A DNA stretch of 8,636 nt from Desulfobacterales bacterium (GTDB taxonomy: Bacteria > Desulfobacterota > DSM-4660 > Desulfatiglandales > JALVZP01): assembly GCA_027064285.1 (NCBI GenBank), contig JAMOPX010000178.1:1-8636 (forward strand), given 5' to 3'. The position numbers were made by a program, and so were the translations under genes. The notes beneath the pieces are model-generated. The model ran no database searches. It had not been told where the DNA came from and saw nothing but the letters and a program-made list of their open reading frames with translations. Below are positions 1-6,798 of this stretch, piece after piece (the stretch's first letter is position 1; each line of letters opens with the position of its first letter).

Positions 1-604
1 ATATGTCTGTAATCCAAGATGGTGCCCATCCAGAAAAGAACTCTGTTACAGGAGGCCAGCCAGCCAAGACAAAGAACAGGCATATAACAACAGATAGAAT
101 AAAGCTTATAACCTGATTTCTTGTTATAGCAGAAGTAAAGCTTCCTATGCTTAAATAAGCTCCTGCTAAGAGAAAACTACCAAGATAAGCACACAGAATA
201 ACACCCATATCAGGATTTCCAAGATAAACCACGGTAAGAACCAAAGGAAATGTGAGAAAAAGACATATTCCAATAAAGATCCATGCAGAGAAAAACTTAC
301 CTATTACTGCCTCTGATGTTCTTATAGGTAGAGTTAAAAGCAGTTCAATAGTGCCAAGCCTTCTTTCTTCAGACCAGAGTCTCATAGCTACAGAAGGAAC
401 AAGAAACAGATATATCCAAGGATGCCACTGAAAAAAGCTTCTTAAATCTGCTTGTCCTACTTCATAAAAATGGCTTACTGAAAATGTAAAAAAGTTACAA
501 AGAAGCAAAAAGATTACCATAAATACATAAGCGATTGGGGAACTGAAATAGCAAGAAAGCTCTTTTTTGATAATGGCCTTTATATGTATGATTGTTTCTT
601 TCAT
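1..604 (-). CDS. ABC-2 type transporter permease, GldF-like (partial, C-terminus beyond window)
   Basis: Membrane subunit of an ABC exporter, presumably the partner of the ATPase gene just upstream. I translated 201 open codons from the ATG at 604 to the window edge, with no stop. The product starts MKETIIHIKAIIKKELSCYF and has about five hydrophobic segments (roughly residues 22-42, 58-74, 104-127, 134-154, 164-182). Between the second and third lies the conserved ABC-2 cytoplasmic motif RLWSEERRLGTIELLLTLPI (75-94), typical of GldF/NosY-like permeases. The start is fixed by an ATGA overlap: the ATPase stop (603-601) shares bases with this ATG (604-602). No good Shine-Dalgarno sits 5-10 nt upstream, so translational coupling is likely. 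The substrate cannot be read from sequence. The GldF label is a family resemblance and does not imply gliding motility. Confidence 0.88.
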   Translation of the reverse strand, partial: MKETIIHIKAIIKKELSCYFSSPIAYVFMVIFLLLCNFFTFSVSHFYEVGQADLRSFFQWHPWIYLFLVPSVAMRLWSEERRLGTIELLLTLPIRTSEAVIGKFFSAWIFIGICLFLTFPLVLTVVYLGNPDMGVILCAYLGSFLLAGAYLSIGSFTSAITRNQVISFILSVVICLFFVLAGWPPVTEFFSGWAPSWITDI

Positions 605-1524
605 GTTTGGAGCGTAATTTTTCTGAATACCTCGTCCAGCCTCCCTTCCTCTACAAAAAGGGAGCTTATATCCCAATTCTTTTCCTTAGAATATCTTACA
701 ACCGCATCCACAAATTCTGTCCCCGGCTTTTCAGGAAATATGAGAATGGAATCAGAATCCATTAATACATCTTTTACCCAGGACTCTATTTTAAGCTCAT
801 TTACTACTTCTTTGCTTATCGGAGTCCTTAAAGTTATTCTTACCGCACCATAAACAGATGACCTTTTCTTTAACCCTTCAGGTGTATCATCTACCATTAT
901 CTTTCCATTGGATATAATTATGGCCCTTGTACACACCGCATCTACTTCTTCTAATATATGAGTAGAAAGTATAATAGCCTTATCCTTTGCCATCTCCTTT
1001 ATCATGTTTCTGACTTCGTGTTTCTGATTTGGATCAAGCCCGTCAGTTGGTTCATCTAAGATGAGATATTCTGGATCATGAAGTAGGCTCTGTGCAAGAC
1101 ATACTCTTTGCTTAAATCCCTTTGAAAGAGTACCTATGGATTGATATTTTACATTCTCTAAAAAACACTTCTCTATAATGGATGAAACTTTTTTCTTCTT
1201 TTCTTTCCCAGAAAATCCTCTTATCTCAGCAATAAAATCTAAAAATTCGTACACTGGCATATCAGGATAAACCGGTGCATTTTCTGGAAGATAGCCTATC
1301 TTTTTTTTGGCATTTAAAGGATCATCTAATATGTCATATCCGCCCACAACTGCTGTTCCAGAGCTTGGAAGCAGAAAACCGGTTATCATCCTCATGGTCG
1401 TGGTTTTGCCCGCACCATTTGGGCCCAAAAAACCTAATATCTCTCCTTTTTCCATACTAAAAGAAATATTATCTACAACTTTGGTATTGCCAAATATCTT
1501 GGTGAGAGATTTTACTTGTATCAT
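601..1524 (-). CDS. ABC transporter ATP-binding protein (GldA/NatA/CcmA-type)
   Basis: Cytoplasmic ATPase of an ABC-2 exporter, 307 aa, the usual length for this family including the C-terminal extension (about residues 215-307). Motifs seen: Walker A GPNGAGKT (34-41), a Q-loop region GYLPEN in which Glu81 replaces the usual Gln (common in this subfamily), ABC signature LSKGFKQR (133-140), Walker B LILDEP with D-loop GLDP (154-165), and the H-loop STH (187-189). The ATG at 1524 is preferred because residues 1-23 form the expected first strands before Walker A. Only a weak AAAG precedes it. The start lies 10 nt beyond the T-tract of the groEL terminator, so there is little room for a private promoter and leader. 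Expression may depend on readthrough. It overlaps the permease gene by 4 nt. The ATPase assignment is secure; the transported substrate is unknown. Confidence 0.95.
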   Translation of the reverse strand: MIQVKSLTKIFGNTKVVDNISFSMEKGEILGFLGPNGAGKTTTMRMITGFLLPSSGTAVVGGYDILDDPLNAKKKIGYLPENAPVYPDMPVYEFLDFIAEIRGFSGKEKKKKVSSIIEKCFLENVKYQSIGTLSKGFKQRVCLAQSLLHDPEYLILDEPTDGLDPNQKHEVRNMIKEMAKDKAIILSTHILEEVDAVCTRAIIISNGKIMVDDTPEGLKKRSSVYGAVRITLRTPISKEVVNELKIESWVKDVLMDSDSILIFPEKPGTEFVDAVVRYSKEKNWDISSLFVEEGRLDEVFRKITLQT

Positions 1525-1534
1525 CTTTAAACAT

Positions 1535-1564
1535 AAAAAAGCCCGACTCCCAAAGGAGCCGGGC
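1535..1564 (-). terminator. Rho-independent terminator of groES-groEL
   Basis: On the minus strand a 10-bp stem (GCCCGGCTCC / GGAGTCGGGC, one G-U wobble) closes a 4-nt TTTG loop at 1564-1541 and is followed by six T (1540-1535). It starts 12 nt after the groEL stop. On the plus strand the same wobble becomes an A/C mismatch, although a T5 run (1565-1569) follows. The element is therefore best oriented for the minus-strand groEL transcript, with possible weaker bidirectional action. Confidence 0.9.
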
Positions 1565-1576
1565 TTTTTATTCAGA

Positions 1577-3202
1577 TTAGTACATGTCTTCTGGTGGCAT
1601 ACCAGGAGTGGTTTCTTTCTTCTTCTCAGGCTTTTCTGCGATCATTGCCTCTGTAGTAAGCAGAAGCCCTGCTACTGATACTGCATTCTGTAGAGCTATC
1701 CTTGTCACCTTTGCTGGATCTATAACACCTGACTTCATCAGATCCTCATATTCACCTTTTTCAGCATTAAAACCAAATGCTCCATCCTGATTCCTTACTT
1801 TTTCTACTACCACAGAGCCTTCAAATCCTGCATTGTTTGCAATCTGTTTTAATGGTTCTTCAAGCGCCTTCTTTATAATCTCAGCTCCTATCTTTTCTTC
1901 TTCTGTAAAGTCTTCCAGCTTATCAAGCACTTTCTGTGCCCTTATATAAGCCACACCACCACCAGGAACAATTCCTTCTTCTACAGCAGCTCTTGTTGCA
2001 TTAAGAGCATCTTCCACACGGTCTTTCTTTTCCTTCATTTCGCTTTCTGTAGCAGCACCTACTCTAATAACAGCCACACCACCTATCAGCTTTGCCAAGC
2101 GCTCCTGAAGTTTCTCCCTATCATAATCGCTTGTGGTTTCTTCTATCTGAACTCTTATCTGCTTTACTCTTGCTTCTAATGCCTCTTTACTGCCTCCACC
2201 TTCTACGATAGTGGTATTATCTTTATCAATAATGATCTTTTTAGCTGTTCCTAAATCATTTAGTGTAATATTTTCTAATTTAATTCCCAAATCTTCACTT
2301 ATAACTCTACCGCCAGTCAAAATGGCTATATCTTCGAGCATGGCCTTACGCCTTTCACCAAAACCAGGTGCCTTTACTGCCGCACACTTAAGTGTTCCTC
2401 TCAGCTTGTTGACAACAAGTGTTGCCAATGCTTCGCCTTCTACATCTTCAGCTATTATAAGTAATGGCTTACCTGATCTTGCTACCTCTTCAAGTATGGG
2501 TATAAGATCCTTCATTGCACTTATCTTCTTCTCATGAATCAGAATAAATGCATCCTCTAAGTGAACCTCCATCTTTTCTGGATCAGTGATAAAATAGGGG
2601 CTTAGATAGCCTCTATCAAACTGCATTCCTTCCACTATCTCAAGTGTTGTTTCCATACCTTTTGCTTCTTCTACAGTAATAACCCCTTCTTTACCCACCT
2701 TCTCCATTGCTTCTGCTATAATCTCTCCAATAGAAGGATCATTATTTGCAGAGATTGTTCCTACCTGAGCAATCTCTTTCTTTTCTCTTGTTGGTACTGC
2801 AATCTTTTTAATCTCTTCTACTACCTTTGCTACTGCCTTATCCATTCCTCTTTTAAGGGACATTGGATTTGCACCTGCAGCTACAAGTTTGCTTCCTTCT
2901 CTATATATGGCTTGAGCAAGGATGGTAGCTGTTGTAGTCCCATCACCTGCTACATCAGATGTCTTAGAGGCCACTTCCTTTACCATCTGGGCCCCCATAT
3001 TTTCAAACTTATCTTCCAGCTCTATTTCTTTTGCTACTGTAACTCCATCCTTTGTTACCTTTGGAGAACCAAAGGCCTTTTCAATAATTACATTTCTTCC
3101 TCTTGGACCTAACGTAACCTTAACCGCATTTGCTAAGGTATCAACACCTTTCATTATCTTTTCTCTTGCCTGTACATCATAGGTTATTTGCTTTGCTGTC
3201 AT
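1577..3202 (-). CDS. groEL: 60 kDa chaperonin GroEL
   Basis: ATP-driven chaperonin subunit forming two stacked heptameric rings in the cytoplasm; it folds proteins under the GroES lid. I choose the ATG at 3202 (541 aa). It has a strong purine-rich RBS 8 nt upstream, and it puts the conserved residues in the same register as E. coli GroEL: Asp52 in KDGVTVAKEIELED and Asp87 in AGDGTTTAT. A GTG at 3211 in the same frame sits inside the RBS and is rejected. Other conserved blocks are VTLGPRGRNV (29-38), VEDALNATRAAVEEG with the catalytic Asp398 equivalent, and the cpn60 signature around AAVEEGIVPGGG. The C-terminus is PGMPPEDMY rather than a GGM-repeat tail. It lies 39 nt downstream of groES in one operon and ends at a strong terminator. 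Confidence 0.99.
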   Translation of the reverse strand: MTAKQITYDVQAREKIMKGVDTLANAVKVTLGPRGRNVIIEKAFGSPKVTKDGVTVAKEIELEDKFENMGAQMVKEVASKTSDVAGDGTTTATILAQAIYREGSKLVAAGANPMSLKRGMDKAVAKVVEEIKKIAVPTREKKEIAQVGTISANNDPSIGEIIAEAMEKVGKEGVITVEEAKGMETTLEIVEGMQFDRGYLSPYFITDPEKMEVHLEDAFILIHEKKISAMKDLIPILEEVARSGKPLLIIAEDVEGEALATLVVNKLRGTLKCAAVKAPGFGERRKAMLEDIAILTGGRVISEDLGIKLENITLNDLGTAKKIIIDKDNTTIVEGGGSKEALEARVKQIRVQIEETTSDYDREKLQERLAKLIGGVAVIRVGAATESEMKEKKDRVEDALNATRAAVEEGIVPGGGVAYIRAQKVLDKLEDFTEEEKIGAEIIKKALEEPLKQIANNAGFEGSVVVEKVRNQDGAFGFNAEKGEYEDLMKSGVIDPAKVTRIALQNAVSVAGLLLTTEAMIAEKPEKKKETTPGMPPEDMY

Positions 3203-3210
3203 AACTACCA

Positions 3211-3220
3211 CCCTCCTCCT
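3211..3220 (-). promoter_or_regulatory. Ribosome binding site of groEL
   Basis: AGGAGGAGGG on the minus strand, ending 8 nt before the ATG at 3202. It decides the groEL start, because the upstream in-frame GTG (3211-3209) abuts this site with no spacing. Confidence 0.85.
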
Positions 3221-3241
3221 TTATTCTTTTTTATTTTTTGT

Positions 3242-3532
3242 TTAATCCTCTAAGATTGCTAATATATCATCTTCTCTCATAATGAGATATTCTACTCCAT
3301 TTATCTGAATCTCATTACCCGCATACTTGCTAAAAAGCACCTTATCATTCTCTTTTACTGACATAGGCACCCTTTCTCCCTTTTCATTCAGCCTGCCAGG
3401 CCCAACAGCAATAATTCTACCTTGCTGGGGCTTTTCTTTTGCGGTGTCAGGAATAATTATTCCCCCTTTAGTTTTTTCCTCTTCCTCAAGTCTTTGAACC
3501 AATACCCTATCATGCAATGGCTTTACCTTCAT
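3242..3532 (-). CDS. groES: 10 kDa co-chaperonin GroES
   Basis: Heptameric lid of the GroEL chamber, 96 aa, the normal length. It begins MKVKPLHDRVLVQRLEEEE, the classic cpn10 N-terminal signature, followed by the mobile loop that contacts GroEL (about residues 16-35, including GGIIIP), then GRIIAVGPG and the C-terminal strand around EYLIMREDDILAILED. The ATG at 3532 is chosen because AGGAGGAGG lies 8 nt upstream and because it matches the family N-terminus. The frame stays open to a TTG at 3598, but that TTG is the first half of the -35 box of the operon promoter, so the 22-residue extension is spurious. First gene of the groES-groEL operon, directly after the MFS gene on the same strand. 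Confidence 0.98.
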   Translation of the reverse strand: MKVKPLHDRVLVQRLEEEEKTKGGIIIPDTAKEKPQQGRIIAVGPGRLNEKGERVPMSVKENDKVLFSKYAGNEIQINGVEYLIMREDDILAILED

Positions 3533-3540
3533 CTTTTCTA

Positions 3541-3549
3541 CCTCCTCCT
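3541..3549 (-). promoter_or_regulatory. Ribosome binding site of groES
   Basis: AGGAGGAGG on the minus strand, 8 nt before the ATG at 3532. It settles the start in favour of the 96-residue protein. Confidence 0.85.
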
Positions 3550-3570
3550 GCAGATTTTTTTCGCTTTTAA

Positions 3571-3598
3571 AAGATAAACACGCTTTTTTCGTTGTCAA
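3571..3598 (-). promoter_or_regulatory. Promoter of groES-groEL (vegetative sigma type)
   Basis: The minus strand shows a perfect TTGACA (3598-3593), a 16-bp spacer and TATCTT (3576-3571, 4/6 match to TATAAT). A 10-bp palindrome CTTTTAAAAG (3573-3564) overlaps the -10 box and the expected start point near 3564. The box begins 15 nt after the MFS stop, and no terminator separates the two operons. No CIRCE operator (TTAGCACTC-N9-GAGTGCTAA) and no sigma-32-like CCCCAT box are visible. Confidence 0.7.
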
Positions 3599-3613
3599 GG
3601 GAGGGTGGAAAAA

Positions 3614-4777
3614 TTAGAGCAACAAATAAATCAGGCCGGTACCAGAGGCAAGAATAAAGCTTGAGATTATAAAAGTCCACTTTATAGATATAAATTGCAT
3701 TAAAAGCCCTGCTAATATTGGCCCAAAAAACATTCCCAAACTATGGGCTTGAGCCATAAGCCCCATAACAGAGCCCATATAACCTATCTTTCGTCCTTCA
3801 ATTACGCTAATAGCCATAACTGCTGGAATGGATATTCCTGCTGCAAGACCTAAGAATGCGTTTATAATAGCAATATGCCAAAAGTCTGACGCCTTTGCCA
3901 AACACAGTATTGAAATGATACCCAATAGACCACCTGTTATAATCATTTTTTTCTTATTGAATCTATCAGCCAGATATCCCATAGGTGTTTGAAATATGCC
4001 TGATACCAGAACATGTATTGAAAGAAGCAGTCCTATGCTTGTGCTTGAAAATCCCAGCCTTGTGCTGGCAATAAGAGGCAAAAATGTCCACATGATGCCT
4101 ATACACAAGGTAAAACATACCCTGAATAAAAACAGGACCATTATGGTAATGTTTTTTATGAGAAGGGAATAAGGGATTGTGCCGCTTTTTCCCTTTAGGA
4201 GCTTGGGTTCTTTCTCCTTAGGTGGAAGAAGTAAGAGACAGAGTAAAAATCCTGTAAATGCTAATATACCCATACTTAAAAAAGACCACTTCATACCTGA
4301 ATGATCTTTTACTATTCCACCAACAATAGGCCCTGCGCTGAGCCCTCCATACAAAGATACATTAAATAGACCCATTGTCCTGCCTTCATATGCCTCTGGA
4401 GTAAGTATTCCCACATATGCCTGTGCCACTGGAAGAATCATGGCTGATGCGAAACCTTGGGTAAGCCTTAAGATTATAAGATGCCAGATTCCATTGCTTA
4501 AGGAATAAAGGATTGAAAGAAAAAAATAGAGCAAAAGCCCAGTCATCAGGATTGGTTTTTTTCCTTTTATATCAGAAAGTCTTCCAAAATAAGGTACAAA
4601 TATACTTCTTGTCAGTGAAAAGGCAGCAAAGATAAGCCCAATTTGAAAGGCATTTGCTCCTAATTCATGCGCATATATAGGAAGAAGTGGCCCTATAATT
4701 CCTGCGCCCATAGTAGTGATGAAGACAGAAAGAAACAGAGTAAAAAATATCTTGAAAAATCTGGAATCGTCTCCCAT
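3614..4777 (-). CDS. MFS transporter, DHA1-like (12 membrane segments)
   Basis: Inner-membrane secondary transporter of the major facilitator superfamily, 387 aa, a normal length for a 12-helix member. Motif A is seen as GRLSDIKGKKPIL (65-77) between helices 2 and 3, with a second copy GYLADRFNKKKM (267-278) in the C-terminal half. Motif B is RLTQGFASA (104-112) and the antiporter motif C is GLSAGPIVGG (145-154). A charged central loop lies at about 186-200. These motifs point to the proton-coupled drug:H+ antiporter (DHA1) group; the substrate is not readable. The ATG at 4777 follows the panE stop with no intervening base, so the gene is probably co-translated with panE and belongs to the pan operon. 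That suggests, but does not show, a link with pantoate, pantothenate or a related acid. Generic multidrug efflux is the alternative. Confidence 0.92.
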   Translation of the reverse strand: MGDDSRFFKIFFTLFLSVFITTMGAGIIGPLLPIYAHELGANAFQIGLIFAAFSLTRSIFVPYFGRLSDIKGKKPILMTGLLLYFFLSILYSLSNGIWHLIILRLTQGFASAMILPVAQAYVGILTPEAYEGRTMGLFNVSLYGGLSAGPIVGGIVKDHSGMKWSFLSMGILAFTGFLLCLLLLPPKEKEPKLLKGKSGTIPYSLLIKNITIMVLFLFRVCFTLCIGIMWTFLPLIASTRLGFSSTSIGLLLSIHVLVSGIFQTPMGYLADRFNKKKMIITGGLLGIISILCLAKASDFWHIAIINAFLGLAAGISIPAVMAISVIEGRKIGYMGSVMGLMAQAHSLGMFFGPILAGLLMQFISIKWTFIISSFILASGTGLIYLLL

Positions 4778-5701
4778 CTATCTTTTGGTCACTCTATGTT
4801 TATAGCTCTTTTGAATAGCACGAATCAGAAAAGTAAGGGCCTGATTTACAGGCGTGTCTATAGCAAGTTTTTTAGACTCTTTTACAATAGCACCATTTAA
4901 AAAATCTATTTCTGTTGGTCTCTGGGCAAGAACATCCTGAAGCATAGAAGAAATATTCTGCGACGTCTTTCTGCATACTTCTTCGGTTTTCTGGAATGGA
5001 TTCTCATAGGGCAATTTTAACTTTTTTTTCTTTACTACTTCCATAGCCTCTTTTAAACATTCCTGCATAATGAATCTTGTTTCTTCTATTTGTATAAGCA
5101 TCCCGTTCCTAAGCCCTGTGATTGCTGTAAGGGCATTTATCCCCACATTTATAAGCAGTTTTCCCCAGAGGAATGATTCTATATCATTTCTTATTTGTGT
5201 AGAAAATCCGGCTTTATTCAGTATATCTCTCAATTCCACAAGCTTATCAGATGATGGTCCTATTATTGTGTCTCCAGACCCAGCGTGTCTTACATGACCA
5301 GTAGAAATAAGGGTAGCTCCTTCTGCTGTAACCCCTCCATAGACCTTTTTTTGTAGAACTTCTTCTAATATCTTTATATTTCCTATGCCATTTTGAAGTG
5401 TGATTACACAGGAATCTTCAGAAACAATCTCTTTTAACTCATAGGCAGCATCTTTTGTGCTATAGGCCTTTACAAATATAAGTACAAAGTCCGGAGAAAA
5501 ATCTATCTGCTCTTTTGTAATCACAGGAACATATACATGGAATTCTCCCTTTAATCCTTCTACTTTTATACCCTGTTTATTTAAAAAATCTGCCCTTTCC
5601 TTTTTATAATCTAATAAAAATATTTCATGAGATGTCAGTTTCTTAAGCCTTGAAGCAAATAAAAGACCCATTGCACCAGGCCCAACTATTAAGAATTTCA
5701 T
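4778..5701 (-). CDS. panE: 2-dehydropantoate 2-reductase (ketopantoate reductase)
   Basis: Reduces 2-dehydropantoate to (R)-pantoate with NADPH, the second step of pantothenate and coenzyme A synthesis, in the cytoplasm. 307 aa, typical length. The N-terminal Rossmann fold opens with GPGAMG (7-12). VKAY (Lys78) and LQNG (Asn104) match the cofactor and substrate blocks. The helical C-terminal domain has WGKLLINVGINALTAI with the catalytic Lys181, and RPTEIDFLNG with the acid Glu264, equivalent to E. coli Glu256. The ATG at 5701 has GAGG 8 nt upstream and starts 3 nt after the panB stop, so the two consecutive pathway steps are co-transcribed. Some ApbA/PanE paralogues have other substrates, but the adjacency to panB makes ketopantoate reductase the natural call. 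Confidence 0.95.
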   Translation of the reverse strand: MKFLIVGPGAMGLLFASRLKKLTSHEIFLLDYKKERADFLNKQGIKVEGLKGEFHVYVPVITKEQIDFSPDFVLIFVKAYSTKDAAYELKEIVSEDSCVITLQNGIGNIKILEEVLQKKVYGGVTAEGATLISTGHVRHAGSGDTIIGPSSDKLVELRDILNKAGFSTQIRNDIESFLWGKLLINVGINALTAITGLRNGMLIQIEETRFIMQECLKEAMEVVKKKKLKLPYENPFQKTEEVCRKTSQNISSMLQDVLAQRPTEIDFLNGAIVKESKKLAIDTPVNQALTFLIRAIQKSYKHRVTKR

Positions 5702-5704
5702 AGA

Positions 5705-6550
5705 TCAATCCTCAAGCAGTTTTTTTGCTTCTTCAGGATCCATATGAAATGCATGTTCTGGCTTTGGAAATTCTCCTGACTCCACTTCTTTTTTAAATTT
5801 TGTGAGCGCATCTTTTATTTGAGAAGATAAGTTTACGTATTGCTTAACAAACTTTGGGACAAACTTTTCAAATAATCCTAAGATGTCATGATACACCAAG
5901 ACCTGACCATCACAATCTTTTCCCGCACCTATTCCTATAGTAGGAATGCCAACCTGTTTTGTTATAATACGGGCCAGCACATCCGGGATACATTCCATAA
6001 CTATCATAAACGCGCCTGCTTTTTCCAAATCTTTTGCAGACTTAATAAGATACTTTGCGGCCTCTACATCTTTTCCCTGAACTTTGTATCCACTCAGCAT
6101 CGTTGCCCTTTGAGGAGTAAGACCTATATGAGCACATACAGGAATCCCCATATCCACAATAGCTTTTACAATATGTGCGACCTCACTTCCTCCTTCTAAC
6201 TTTACTGCATCACAGCCTCCTTCCTTAATAAAACGTCCTGCATTTTCTATGGCCTTTTCTACACTTATCTGATAGGACATAAAAGGCATATCTCCAATAA
6301 TAAAACTTCTCTTTACTGCTCTGGATACTGCTTTACAGTGGTGAATCATCTCTTCCATGGTAACAGGAATAGTGGATTCATAACCCAGCACTACCATACC
6401 TAAGGAATCTCCTACCAGTACGGTATCTATTCCCACTTCATCCAGCATTCGTGCAGAAGGATAATCATATGCAGTGACCATAGTAATCTTTTCACCTTTT
6501 TTCTTCTTTTCTATAAGGTAAGATATAGTTATTTTTTCGGTTTGAGGCAT
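5705..6550 (-). CDS. panB: 3-methyl-2-oxobutanoate hydroxymethyltransferase
   Basis: Transfers a hydroxymethyl group from 5,10-methylene-tetrahydrofolate to 2-oxoisovalerate, giving ketopantoate, the committed step of pantothenate synthesis. Cytoplasmic (beta/alpha)8 enzyme. With the ATG at 6550 the protein is 281 aa, close to the family norm. Metal and substrate ligands are visible as GDSLGM (Asp48), GDMPFMSY (Asp87) and KLEGG (Glu119); HIGLTPQ is at 141-147, and the catalytic Glu186 is in IVMECIP. The start is set by AGGAGG 6 nt upstream. An in-frame TTG ten codons earlier (6580) lies one base beyond the -10 box and would be at or before the transcript start, so it is rejected. First gene of a panB-panE-MFS operon. 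panC and panD are not in the window. Confidence 0.98.
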   Translation of the reverse strand: MPQTEKITISYLIEKKKKGEKITMVTAYDYPSARMLDEVGIDTVLVGDSLGMVVLGYESTIPVTMEEMIHHCKAVSRAVKRSFIIGDMPFMSYQISVEKAIENAGRFIKEGGCDAVKLEGGSEVAHIVKAIVDMGIPVCAHIGLTPQRATMLSGYKVQGKDVEAAKYLIKSAKDLEKAGAFMIVMECIPDVLARIITKQVGIPTIGIGAGKDCDGQVLVYHDILGLFEKFVPKFVKQYVNLSSQIKDALTKFKKEVESGEFPKPEHAFHMDPEEAKKLLED

Positions 6551-6556
6551 GTGTTT

Positions 6557-6562
6557 CCTCCT
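6557..6562 (-). promoter_or_regulatory. Ribosome binding site of panB
   Basis: AGGAGG on the minus strand, 6 nt before the ATG at 6550. It decides the start codon against the upstream TTG at 6580. Confidence 0.85.
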
Positions 6563-6580
6563 ATTTTCTTTATTATCCAA

Positions 6581-6607
6581 ATTATATTAGCCTTTTCTTA
6601 AAGTCAA
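6581..6607 (-). promoter_or_regulatory. Promoter of panB-panE-MFS
   Basis: The minus strand shows TTGACT (6607-6602) and a perfect TATAAT (6586-6581) separated by 15 bp, slightly short of the usual 17. The expected start point is near 6575, giving a leader of about 25 nt that contains the AGGAGG site. The TAACAC dyad begins 3 bp upstream of the -35 box, which suggests control at this promoter. Confidence 0.65.
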
Positions 6608-6610
6608 TTC

Positions 6611-6630
6611 TAACACTAAATACTGTGTTA
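6611..6630. repeat. Dyad TAACAC-N8-GTGTTA next to the pan -35 box
   Basis: Perfect 6-bp inverted repeat with an 8-nt spacer, immediately upstream of the pan promoter. Its size and place fit an operator for a dimeric regulator, but I cannot assign it to a known family. Confidence 0.45.
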
Positions 6631-6632
6631 TA

Positions 6633-6648
6633 GCTATTGCATAATAGC
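6633..6648. repeat. Short dyad GCTATT-GCAT-AATAGC
   Basis: Perfect 6-bp inverted repeat around a 4-nt centre, lying between the two larger dyads of the divergent intergenic region. It contains one of three copies of a TTGCNNAATA decamer (6637-6646). Function unknown; it may be chance in AT-rich DNA. Confidence 0.35.
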
Positions 6649-6657
6649 GGATAACTA

Positions 6658-6694
6658 TAGTATTCCGCAAAATATCAAGTTTTGCGTAATACTA
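6658..6694. repeat. 15-bp near-perfect inverted repeat with 7-nt spacer
   Basis: The arms at 6658-6672 and 6680-6694 match at 14 of 15 positions around TATCAAG. No T-run follows on either strand, so an intrinsic terminator is unlikely. It lies about 50 bp upstream of the pan -35 box and about 130 bp upstream of the DUF1992 start. Each arm carries a copy of TTGCNNAATA. A regulator-binding site or a small mobile-repeat remnant are both possible. Confidence 0.6.
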
Positions 6695-6777
6695 AAATTT
6701 CTCTGTAATCTTATTCTCAACCAAGAAGTTCTATCATCTTTCTGGACCTATACGGAGAATAAAAAACTATTGCCATA

Positions 6778-6798
6778 AACTACAGAAAAGATGTAGTT
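6778..6798 (+). repeat. Hairpin AACTACA-N7-TGTAGTT in the DUF1992-purB leader
   Basis: Perfect 7-bp stem with a 7-nt A-rich loop, ending 24 nt before the DUF1992 ATG and followed by a run of six G (6805-6810). It has no T-tract, so it is not a terminator. It could be an RNA leader structure or an operator. It does not resemble the purine riboswitch core. I see no convincing -35/-10 pair for this operon nearby. Confidence 0.4.

Noticed and set aside
1279..1296. Glu in place of the Q-loop Gln in the ABC ATPase as a sign of an inactive enzyme
   Set aside because: GYLPE is frequent in GldA/NatA-type ATPases, and all other nucleotide-binding motifs are intact.
1584..3182. Plus-strand open frames opposite groEL (e.g. 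1584-1790, 2211-2537, 2922-3182)
   Set aside because: They are antisense shadows of a conserved gene, lack family features and have no credible start signals.
3203..3211. GTG start for GroEL at 3211
   Set aside because: It overlaps the ribosome binding site; the ATG at 3202 gives correct spacing and the standard residue register.
3533..3598. 22-residue N-terminal extension of GroES from a TTG at 3598
   Set aside because: The TTG is part of the TTGACA -35 box, the extension contains the AGGAGGAGG binding site, and the family starts at the internal Met.
3533..3613. CIRCE operator before groES
   Set aside because: No TTAGCACTC-N9-GAGTGCTAA or close variant on either strand.
5070..6199. Plus-strand open frames opposite panE and panB (5070-5297, 5888-6199)
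   Set aside because: Antisense of well-conserved enzymes; compositionally odd and without recognisable domains.
6551..6580. Ten-residue N-terminal extension of PanB from a TTG at 6580
   Set aside because: It begins one base past TATAAT, upstream of the likely transcript start, and the AGGAGG site points to the ATG at 6550.
6600..6700. CRISPR or tandem repeat array in the divergent intergenic region
   Set aside because: The repeats are short dyads without regular unit length or spacers.
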